Origin: Sphingomonas trueperi
GTDB taxonomy: Bacteria; Pseudomonadota; Alphaproteobacteria; Sphingomonadales; Sphingomonadaceae
DNA: 53,853 bases
NCBI RefSeq assembly: GCF_011927635.1
Contig: NZ_JAATJB010000020.1
Coordinates: forward strand, 1-53,853
Direction: 5' to 3'
Both the position numbers and the translations under genes were made by a program. Positions 1 to 6,514 of the stretch are shown in pieces (within the stretch, counting starts at the first letter, position 1; every line of letters begins with the position of its first letter). The notes beneath the pieces were generated by a model. The model was not told the DNA's origin and did not search any database. It saw only the letters and a list, made by a program, of their open reading frames with translations.

Positions 1-93
1 TGCTCCTCGGTGAAACGGCTCTTCCTCATTCCTCTGCTCCTTCCTTGGGGCAGACTCTACATCAAAGCGAGGGAGCCAACCGGGGGCAGGTCA
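1..93 (-). mobile_element. Left-edge IS3-family element, terminal end and start of orfA (partial)
   Basis: Read on the minus strand, the element begins TGACCTGCCCCC at position 93. After a 64-bp leader with a GGAAGGAG ribosome site, a reading frame starts at position 29 with M-R-K-S-R-F-T-E-E and runs off the window. This N-terminus is typical of OrfA (helix-turn-helix) of IS3-family transposases. Only the first nine or so codons are visible, so subgroup, length and target duplication cannot be given. It has inserted inside the neighbouring pagL-like gene. The right edge of the window holds a different element with a similar terminal sequence, facing the other way. Confidence 0.8.
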
Positions 94-720
94 GGCGGGA
101 TTATGCGCGACGATTCCCGCGCCGTTGGAAACATGGCTTAGATGGTAGTCGGCTTCAAATGCGAGGCAGTCGTTGAGCTTGACCATCGCGCCCGGTCCGG
201 CCCGCAGATAGCCGTTGAAGCCGGTGCCCCCCGGCGGAAATTGAATGCCATGCGTCCAGAGCATGTTGACCGACCCGTCGACGAACAGGCGGACCTTGTC
301 GAGCCGTAGCAGGTCGATCCGTGCCTCCACGCCGCCATTGAACCCCAAGACATCGACATTGCGCGCCGGGGCCGTGGAGAATGGCTCGGCAGTCGACCCC
401 TTCGCATAGGTAATCCCGCCACCGGCGCGAAGCTCGAGCGGGCCGTGCAGCGTCCAGGCGCGTTGCACCTCGAGCCTCGCCAGGCCGATGTCGCGGAAGT
501 CGCGGTTGAAGTCGTTGCGTGGCGCATTGTACTCGCTGCGCACGACCCAGCTTCGTTCGTCGACCGAGAAGAACCCTTTCTTCTCGGCGCCGGCTGATTC
601 CTGCGCCGCTGCGGGGGGCGACGCCGCCAGCGCAGCCAGTGCCGACGCGGCGGCCGTCCGGGCAAGGAGGGAAAAGCGGCCATTTGCCTGTGGCCGATGA
701 CGATCGATGATCCGATGCAT
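91..720 (-). pseudogene. pagL: PagL-type lipid A deacylase (acyloxyacyl hydrolase), 3' end cut by IS
   Basis: Outer-membrane beta-barrel enzymes of this family remove an ester-linked acyl chain from lipid A. The 209-residue frame has a signal peptide (about residues 20-40, ending PAAAQ), beta-strand-like segments, the fNGYL and GPGA pattern, and near its end H-V-S-N-G-A-G...H-N-P, matching the family's catalytic His-x-Ser-Asn signature. The frame then stops at a TGA that is the first codon of the IS end. In PagL the catalytic Glu lies about 12 residues after the Ser; here the protein ends 11 residues after it, so the Glu and last strand are lost. Known family logic, read from sequence; the gene is very likely inactive unless IS sequence restores a tail. 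A candidate regulator box lies 86 bp upstream. Confidence 0.8.
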
Positions 721-805
721 AACACTTCTCCTGGACCCGGACAGTAGGCGGCCGGGTGCTCGGCAGGAGCACTAGGATCTGGCAGTAAGCACAACATTGC
801 TTCGC

Positions 806-821
806 CGTAACGGAGTGTACC
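806..821 (-). promoter_or_regulatory. Candidate response-regulator box before pagL
   Basis: On the minus strand this reads GGTACA-N4-GTTACG, two similar hexamers 10 bp apart, about 86 bp before the pagL-like start. OmpR-family regulators bind such direct repeats. It resembles four other boxes in this window; binding by the local regulators is inferred. Confidence 0.4.
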
Positions 822-833
822 CGCCGGCTCGGC

Positions 834-850
834 GCTTACAAAAGCTTACA
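834..850 (+). promoter_or_regulatory. Candidate response-regulator box before rcnB-like gene
   Basis: GCTTACA-N3-GCTTACA is a perfect 7-bp direct repeat with 10-bp period, 67 bp before the RcnB-like start codon. The helical-turn spacing is what dimeric OmpR/PhoB-type regulators use. Function is inferred. Confidence 0.5.
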
Positions 851-916
851 GAGGCACATTCCAGCGTTGCATTCGGGGGCAAGAAGAAGCGCTTTCTTCT
901 TGCGGAGTCAGAGCAC

Positions 917-1363
917 ATGATCCTCGAAATCGTCATCGCCGGCGCGCGCCAGGCGGGCATGGCAGCGATGCTGCTAGCGTCGTCCGTTGCGAGTTCGCAG
1001 CCGGTGTCCGCTGCGCCGGTGCAGGTCTCCCGGCCCGCCCCGCGCGTGGTGGTCGTCGATCCTACCCGTCCCGGCTGGTGGCGTGGTCGGCCGGAATTCA
1101 CCGTCTATGCCGGCCCGCGCCGAGGCTATTACTTCGCACCCGGCTATGGCTATTATCTGCCGCCGCGCGGGGTGTATGGACGCGTCTGGGTGGTGGGCGT
1201 GACCTTGCCGCCGCCGATGCGGCGCTATGTCGTCGTCGAGCCGCGCGCTTATGCGCTGCGGGTGCCGCCGGCGGGCTATCGCTGGTATTATGCGGGCGAT
1301 CGCATCGTGCTTGCTGCGATCGCCACGGGCATCATCCTGGAGTCGGTGCCCGGCGGCTGGTAG
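917..1363 (+). CDS. RcnB-like exported protein
   Basis: 148 residues. RcnB-family proteins are small periplasmic proteins, in Escherichia coli linked to nickel/cobalt homeostasis. The start at 917 is chosen over earlier in-frame codons because it has a GGAG about 10 bp upstream and gives a signal-like segment (residues 1-33) ending around PVSAAP. The mature part is rich in Gly, Tyr, Pro and Arg (PGWWRGRPEF, GYYFAPGYGYY) and ends with the family pattern PPAGYRWYYAGDRIVLAAIA followed by a TGIIL stretch. It has a clear paralogue at 20823-21296. It converges with the histidine kinase gene 8 bp away. Metal binding is a family expectation, not shown here; no His-rich stretch is seen. Confidence 0.75.
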   Translation: MILEIVIAGARQAGMAAMLLASSVASSQPVSAAPVQVSRPAPRVVVVDPTRPGWWRGRPEFTVYAGPRRGYYFAPGYGYYLPPRGVYGRVWVVGVTLPPPMRRYVVVEPRAYALRVPPAGYRWYYAGDRIVLAAIATGIILESVPGGW

Positions 1364-1371
1364 CGGCGCGT

Positions 1372-2718
1372 TCAGCACGTCGCGCGGGGATAGTGCAGCA
1401 CCACGCGGAGCCCGTGCGGCGTCGCCTGCTCGAACCGCACCGATGCCCGGTCGCGGCCGGCAAGCGCACGCACGATCGCGAGCCCCAGCCCGGCGCCGCC
1501 GGTCTCGCGGCTGCGCGAGGGGTCGAATCGCTGGAACGGCAGGCCCAGCCGCGACAGCGCCGCTGCCGGCACGCCGGGGCCGTCGTCCTCGACGGTGATC
1601 GCGACCGAAGCATCTCCCGCCGCCGCTGCCGTCACGACCACGCGGGTGCCGTGGCGCAGCCCGTTGACGATCAGATTGTCGAGCACCCGTCGCAGCGCCA
1701 GGGGGGTCGCGGCGATGGCCAGGTCGGCGGGCACCGGTGCCAGAGTCACGGCATCGCCGAGCTCGGCATGCGCTGCGACGATTTCGCCGAGCGCGGTCGC
1801 AAGTGGCACGGGCTCGGGCCGCGCCGGTGGTGCGCTGTCGCGATCGGCGAGGAACAGCGTATCGTCGATTAGCGCCGCCATCTCGTCGAGGTCGCGCACG
1901 GCGCGGTTCCGCTGCTCGCCATCGTCGATGAACTCGGCGCGCAGCCGCAGCCGCGTGAGATAGGTGCGCAGGTCATGCGCGATCGCGCCGAGCACCCGGG
2001 TGCGCTCGCCGACCAGCGCGCGAATCTGCGCTTTCATCTCGTTGAACGCGGCGGCGAGCGCGCGGATCTCCCGCGGCCCCCGCACCGGCAGGTCCGGCGC
2101 ATCGAGATCGTCCGCGAATCGGCGAACGCCCCGCGACAGCTGCCCCAGCGGCCTCGTCGTCTGCCGTACCGCCAGCATCAGCGCACCGAGCAGCACCAGC
2201 GCCCCGGCCGCTCCCACTATCGCCCGGCCCTGGATATAGGCGCGCAGATCGTCCGAGGGCTGGCTGGTGAGCAGCAGGATCTCGCCGTCGCGCAACCCGA
2301 TCGCCACGCGGATCGGCGCCAGGAAGCGTGCCGGTCGCGCCACATCGCCGATCCATCGGCCGATCCGCGGCCGCCGCCCGTCGACGCTGACCGCGCGGCC
2401 GTTCGCGGCGGCGCGATAGCGTGCGGCGAGCCCCTCCAGCTCGTCCGACGACCGCCAGCGTGGCGGAAGCGCGGACGCAAGCGATAGCGAATAGAGACCG
2501 CCATCGAAGGCGCCGACCAGCGCGCTCCGTTGCGCTGCCGGCGCGCGATCCAGCGCGTCGGCGATGGCGGCCGCTTCGGTGGGCTTCGGCAGACCATAGG
2601 AGCGGCCGGAATCGGACGATCGTGGCAACACCACCACCGCGATCACCAGCTGGACCAGCAGAAAGCCGATCAGCAGGATCGCCGCCAGCCGCAGCGAAAG
2701 GTTCGAGCCGATGCTCAC
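1372..2718 (-). CDS. Two-component sensor histidine kinase (EnvZ-type)
   Basis: 448 residues, inner membrane. A first membrane segment (about 10-31), a periplasmic sensor of about 130 residues without a recognisable domain, a second membrane segment (about 167-185), a HAMP linker (to about 235), then the dimerisation box with phospho-acceptor His248 in AIAHDLRTYLTRL. The ATP-binding domain shows the N-box (VLDNLIVNGLRHG), G1 (VEDDGPGVP) and G2 (GGAGLGLAIV). It overlaps the upstream response-regulator gene by 4 bp, so the two are co-translated and surely partners. It is paralogous to the kinase at 22113-23468 (same AHD-RTYLTRL box and a following EFIDD-EQ stretch). The signal sensed is unknown. 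Confidence 0.9.
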   Translation of the reverse strand: MSIGSNLSLRLAAILLIGFLLVQLVIAVVVLPRSSDSGRSYGLPKPTEAAAIADALDRAPAAQRSALVGAFDGGLYSLSLASALPPRWRSSDELEGLAARYRAAANGRAVSVDGRRPRIGRWIGDVARPARFLAPIRVAIGLRDGEILLLTSQPSDDLRAYIQGRAIVGAAGALVLLGALMLAVRQTTRPLGQLSRGVRRFADDLDAPDLPVRGPREIRALAAAFNEMKAQIRALVGERTRVLGAIAHDLRTYLTRLRLRAEFIDDGEQRNRAVRDLDEMAALIDDTLFLADRDSAPPARPEPVPLATALGEIVAAHAELGDAVTLAPVPADLAIAATPLALRRVLDNLIVNGLRHGTRVVVTAAAAGDASVAITVEDDGPGVPAAALSRLGLPFQRFDPSRSRETGGAGLGLAIVRALAGRDRASVRFEQATPHGLRVVLHYPRATC

Positions 2719-3431
2719 AGCCGTTCCACCGCAAGGGTGAACTGATAGCCGCCGCCGCGCACCGTCTTGATGATGGTATCGCCGCCCGGCGCGCAGGCGA
2801 GCTTGCGGCGCAACCGGCTGAGCTGGACGTCGATTGCCCGGTCAAACGGTCCCGCGCTACGGCCGCGCGTCCAATCGAGCAGCTGGTCGCGGTTCAGCAC
2901 CCGCTGCGGATGGGTGGCGAAACAATGCAGCAGGTCGAACTCGCCAGCGGTCAGTTCGATCTCACCGCCGTCCGGCGCCGCCACCGCCCGCGCGCCGACG
3001 TCGAGCGTCCATCCTCCGAAGCGATAGCGTTCGGTGGGGATCGGGGCGTGCACCCGGTGGCGCGGGCGGGTCCGGCGCAGGATCGCGCGCACGCGGGCGA
3101 CCAGCTCGCGCGGGTTGAACGGCTTGGCGAGATAATCGTCCGCGCCGAGCTCGAGCCCCACGATCCGGTCGACATCGTCGCTTTTGGCGGTGACCATCAG
3201 CACGGGGATGTCCCCGGCCGCATGCAGGCGCCGGCAGAGCGAGAACCCGTCCTCGCCGGGCAGCATCACGTCGAGCACCGCGAGATCGACGCGGCGACGC
3301 TCGTTCAGCTGATCTAACTCGGCCGTCGTCCGGCATCCCACGGCTTCGAAGCCTTCGCGGTGGAGCAGGTCCACCACGAGCGCGCGGATTTCCCGGTCGT
3401 CCTCGACGACGGCGATGCAGCTGGTTTCCAT
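2715..3431 (-). CDS. OmpR-family response regulator
   Basis: 238 residues. Receiver domain (1-120) with acidic pocket VVEDD, phospho-acceptor Asp54 in LDVMLPGEDG, the conserved T (MVTAKSDD) and K (LAKPFN). A winged-helix DNA-binding domain follows (about 140-235) ending KTVRGGGYQF. First gene of the pair with the kinase at 1372-2718. Its start faces the divergent gene at 3591, and the space between them holds three 10-bp-spaced GTTAC-like repeats that are a plausible self-binding site. Confidence 0.92.
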   Translation of the reverse strand: METSCIAVVEDDREIRALVVDLLHREGFEAVGCRTTAELDQLNERRRVDLAVLDVMLPGEDGFSLCRRLHAAGDIPVLMVTAKSDDVDRIVGLELGADDYLAKPFNPRELVARVRAILRRTRPRHRVHAPIPTERYRFGGWTLDVGARAVAAPDGGEIELTAGEFDLLHCFATHPQRVLNRDQLLDWTRGRSAGPFDRAIDVQLSRLRRKLACAPGGDTIIKTVRGGGYQFTLAVERL

Positions 3432-3483
3432 GGCGTATCAATAGCGCCGCATGCGCTGCAGGTGAACGCGGCGAGGCGGCGGC

Positions 3484-3509
3484 GTTACACTCTGTTACCC
3501 TTCGTCACG
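3484..3509 (+). promoter_or_regulatory. Triple 10-bp direct repeat between response regulator and exported-protein gene
   Basis: GTTACA, GTTACC and GTCACG start at 3484, 3494 and 3504, each 10 bp apart. The array sits 53 bp before the response-regulator start and 82 bp before the divergent gene at 3591. It is the longest of the five similar arrays in the window and the most likely autoregulatory site. Seen directly; the binding protein is inferred. Confidence 0.55.
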
Positions 3510-3590
3510 CAGGGGTCGCAGGGGCATTACAGCCGCCCGCTAGACCCGATGCTAGCGGCGGCTTCCGTCGCCTGTGCAAGGAGTGACACG

Positions 3591-4076
3591 ATGTACAAGC
3601 ATGTTCTGGGCTTCGCCGCGCTCGCCGCGGGGCTGACGACCCTGGCCATCCCAGCCGAGGCGCAGGTGCGTCGCGGCCATGCCGTGGTCGGGAGGACCGC
3701 GTCGGGGCAGGGCTTTGCCCAGTGGCGATCGGCAACGCGCGCGCCTGGCGCGGCGACGGTCCGGCGTGGCCTGCAGTTGTCCGACGGACGCGGCTATCGG
3801 CACGAGCGGAGCCGCGACTATGGTCCGGGCCACGCTTCGGCGGATCGCAGCACCCAGTTCAACAATGGCCGTGGCGCCACCACGGCGCGCGACGCGAACT
3901 GGGGCGACGGCAGCTTCAGCGGCAGCCGCACGACCACGCTGAACAACGGCGACAGCTATCGCCGCACGACCAGCGCCACCGCCAATGGCGACGGCACAGC
4001 GAATTATTCCAGCAGCTTCACCGGCCCGCAGGGCGCGACCCGCACGGTGAGCGGCACCGTGCCCACCCGGCGCTGA
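3591..4076 (+). CDS. Exported protein of unknown function
   Basis: 161 residues. ATG at 3591 is preceded by AAGGAG. A clear signal peptide (MYKHVLGFAALAAGLTTLAI, cut near PAEAQ) is followed by a basic, then Gly/Asn/Thr/Ser-rich region with short repeats of the type T-T-x-N-x-G-D and T-A-N-G-D-G. I do not recognise a domain; the composition suggests a flexible or beta-rich periplasmic or surface protein. It diverges from the response-regulator gene and shares the triple-repeat region with it, so regulation by that system is likely. Confidence 0.7.
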   Translation: MYKHVLGFAALAAGLTTLAIPAEAQVRRGHAVVGRTASGQGFAQWRSATRAPGAATVRRGLQLSDGRGYRHERSRDYGPGHASADRSTQFNNGRGATTARDANWGDGSFSGSRTTTLNNGDSYRRTTSATANGDGTANYSSSFTGPQGATRTVSGTVPTRR

Positions 4077-4147
4077 CTCTTTTCCCCCGCGGTCGCGTCT
4101 TCAGCCCCCTGGGCGCGGCCGCACCCACGCTTCGAGGCTTTCATCGC

Positions 4148-4573
4148 ATGAAGACATCTCTGTTCCTTCCGATCGCCCTTCTGATGGCGAGCCCCGCACT
4201 GGCGCAGATGCAGCGCGATCCCGCTGCCGCGCTGGCCAATGCCGATGCCAATGGCGACGGCGTGACCACCCGCGAGGAGTTTCGCCAGTCGCGCGTCGCC
4301 CGGTTCGACAAGGCCGATCGCAACCATGACGGCGCGGTGAGCCATGACGATTTCAAGCGGCTGGCGCGGTTCCGGCCCGATGCCGTCGAGCGGCTGGACG
4401 CGCTGATTGCCGAGGCCGACGCCGATCACGACGGCCGGCTGACCCGCGACGAACTGGCACGGGCGCCGATGCCGATGTTCGATCGCGCCGACGCCGATCG
4501 GGACGGTAGGGTGACCCAGGCCGAACTCGCCGCGTTCAAGGCCAAGCTCGCCGCGCTGCGCGATCAGCGCTGA
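4148..4573 (+). CDS. Exported EF-hand calcium-binding protein, four EF-hands
   Basis: 141 residues. The signal peptide (residues 1-20, ending ALAQ) sends it to the periplasm. Four 12-residue EF loops are visible: DANGDGVTTREE, DRNHDGAVSHDD, DADHDGRLTRDE and DADRDGRVTQAE; the second ends in Asp instead of Glu. The hands occupy nearly the whole mature protein. It lies 71 bp after the exported protein at 3591 with no obvious terminator between, so they may share a transcript. A smaller two-EF-hand relative sits beside the second two-component system at 24307-24594. Calcium binding is expected from the loops; the role is unknown. Confidence 0.85.
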   Translation: MKTSLFLPIALLMASPALAQMQRDPAAALANADANGDGVTTREEFRQSRVARFDKADRNHDGAVSHDDFKRLARFRPDAVERLDALIAEADADHDGRLTRDELARAPMPMFDRADADRDGRVTQAELAAFKAKLAALRDQR

Positions 4574-4623
4574 TCGTCCCTTCCGCGGCGTTGGCGGTGA
4601 TGGCATGATCGCGCGCGATCGTC

Positions 4624-5679
4624 ATGCCCGAGCGCCGCCTTCTCCGCCTCGCCGCGATCTGGGTCCTCTGGCTTCTGGTGGCCCTGATCACCTCGGCGCA
4701 GACCTATGTCGCCGGCCTTGCCGCCGGAACGGCCCAGCCCTGGCATGTGGCGTTCGCCAACGGTGTCCTTTGGTATGCGCCCTGGGCGGTGCTGACGCCC
4801 GCGGTAGTGGCGGTGGCGCGCCGCTTCGCCGGCGAACGGCGCGTGCCGCTGCTCGCGGCGGTCCATCTGGCGGCAGGCACCTGCATCCCCGTCATGCACG
4901 CAGCGCTCTACACAATGTTGAACGCGGTGATCTACGGCAGGACGGCATGGGCCGCCTGGAGCACGGAGCTGCTGCTGCGCAAGCTGACGAGCGCTGTTCA
5001 CGTGAACCTGATGATCTACGCGATTCTCGTCGGCATCGTGCTCGGCGCCCGTGCCTATCGGGCGCTGCGCGACCGCGAAGTCGCCGCGGCCCGCCTCCAG
5101 GCGCAGCTTGCCGAGGCGGAGACGGCGGCACTGCGCGCGCAGCTGCAGCCGCACTTCCTGTTCAACACGCTCAACGCCATCTCCGCCTTGGTGCCCGACG
5201 ACCCGGTGACCGCGCAGCGGCTGATCGCGCGGCTCGGCGATCTGCTGCGGCTGTCGATCGACGCGCGACGCGCCGAGCAATCCCCACTCGCCGACGAGCT
5301 CGAATTCGTCGACGCCTATCTCGCCATCGAGGAGGCGCGGCTGGGCGACCGGCTCCGCGTCGTACGCCGTGTCGATCCGCAAGCGCTCGCGACCAACGTG
5401 CCGGCGCTGCTGCTCCAGCCGCTCGTCGAGAATGCGGTGCGCCACGGCATTGCGCCGATCGTCATGGGCGGCACGATCGACATCCGGGCCGCGTTGCTGG
5501 GCGATAGCGTCCAGATCGTCGTGGCGGACGATGGGGCCGGGGCGGGCGCGGTGGTGGAAGGGATCGGGCTGGGCAATGCGCGTCGGCGCCTCCGCCGGTT
5601 GTACGGCGAGCGGCAGTCGCTCGAGATCGAGAGCGCACCGGGAAACGGGTTCCGCGTGATGCTGGTGGTGCCGCGATGA
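4624..5679 (+). CDS. LytS/YehU-type sensor histidine kinase
   Basis: 351 residues. Four hydrophobic segments (about 10-30, 45-65, 75-100 and 125-145) form a membrane sensor, followed by a short coiled coil (145-172), then the His_kinase domain with phospho-acceptor His177 in LQPHFLFNTLN, and an ATPase domain with N-box LVENAVRHG and G1 VADDGAG. This is the family partnered with LytTR regulators, and the gene overlaps the LytTR gene by 4 bp. The ligand is unknown. Confidence 0.9.
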   Translation: MPERRLLRLAAIWVLWLLVALITSAQTYVAGLAAGTAQPWHVAFANGVLWYAPWAVLTPAVVAVARRFAGERRVPLLAAVHLAAGTCIPVMHAALYTMLNAVIYGRTAWAAWSTELLLRKLTSAVHVNLMIYAILVGIVLGARAYRALRDREVAAARLQAQLAEAETAALRAQLQPHFLFNTLNAISALVPDDPVTAQRLIARLGDLLRLSIDARRAEQSPLADELEFVDAYLAIEEARLGDRLRVVRRVDPQALATNVPALLLQPLVENAVRHGIAPIVMGGTIDIRAALLGDSVQIVVADDGAGAGAVVEGIGLGNARRRLRRLYGERQSLEIESAPGNGFRVMLVVPR

Positions 5680-6416
5680 TCCGGACCCTGATCGTCGACG
5701 ACGAACCGCTCGCGCGCCGCGCCATTCGCGCGCCGCTGGACTTGCAACCCGATGTCGAGGTGATCGGCGAGGCGGGGCATGGCGCCGCCGCAATCGCGGC
5801 GATCGAGGCTCTGCGCCCCGACCTGATCTTTCTCGACGTGCAGATGCCCGAGATGACCGGGTTCGACGTGATCGAAATGATCGGTGTCGATGCGATGCCG
5901 CTGATCGTGTTCGTGACGGCATTCGACGCCTACGCCCTCCGCGCCTTCGAGGCGGAGGCGTTCGACTATCTTCTCAAGCCCTTCGACGATCTTCGCTTTG
6001 GCCAGGTCCTCGATCGCGTCCGGCGGCAGCTTGCCGCCAAGGACGCGCATGGCGATCGGCTGCGATCGATGCTGCGGACGCTTGGCGAGGCGCCGAAGCT
6101 GGTGGTCCGCTCCCATGGCAGCGTCCGGCTGGTCCGGCTCGACGAGATCGACTGGATCGCCGCGGCCGGGGACTATGCAGAGGTGCATTGCAACGGGCGA
6201 GCGCTGCTCCTCGGCGAGTCGATGGCGGCGCTGGAGCGCAGTCTTCCGCAGGAGGCGTTCGCGCGCATCCACCGCTCGGCGATCGTGCGCCTGGACCGCG
6301 TGGCCGAGATACGTTCCGGGGCCCATGGCGACGGCGTGTTGCGGCTCGCCTGCGGTACGGAGCTGCGCTTCAGTCGACGCTACCGGCAGGCGATCGACGC
6401 CTATTTGGGGCGCTGA
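5676..6416 (+). CDS. LytTR-family response regulator
   Basis: 246 residues. Receiver (1-120) with VDDE acidic pocket, Asp54 in FLDVQMPEMTGFD, conserved T (FVTAFD) and K (LLKPFD). A C-terminal LytTR DNA-binding domain (about 140-245) shows the pattern IDWIAAAGDYAEVH, then FARIHRSAIV and a RFSRRY end. The ATG lies in the stop of the kinase gene (ATGA). The next gene starts 98 bp downstream on the same strand and could be a target or operon member. Confidence 0.92.
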   Translation: MIRTLIVDDEPLARRAIRAPLDLQPDVEVIGEAGHGAAAIAAIEALRPDLIFLDVQMPEMTGFDVIEMIGVDAMPLIVFVTAFDAYALRAFEAEAFDYLLKPFDDLRFGQVLDRVRRQLAAKDAHGDRLRSMLRTLGEAPKLVVRSHGSVRLVRLDEIDWIAAAGDYAEVHCNGRALLLGESMAALERSLPQEAFARIHRSAIVRLDRVAEIRSGAHGDGVLRLACGTELRFSRRYRQAIDAYLGR

Positions 6417-6514
6417 TCCCGCCTGCCGAGGCGGCCGTCCCGCTCGCCGATGATGTGTTGCTTCCACCTATCGTTCCGGGCCGGATGTCGGTGCACCGGA
6501 ACGGGAGGGTGAAC

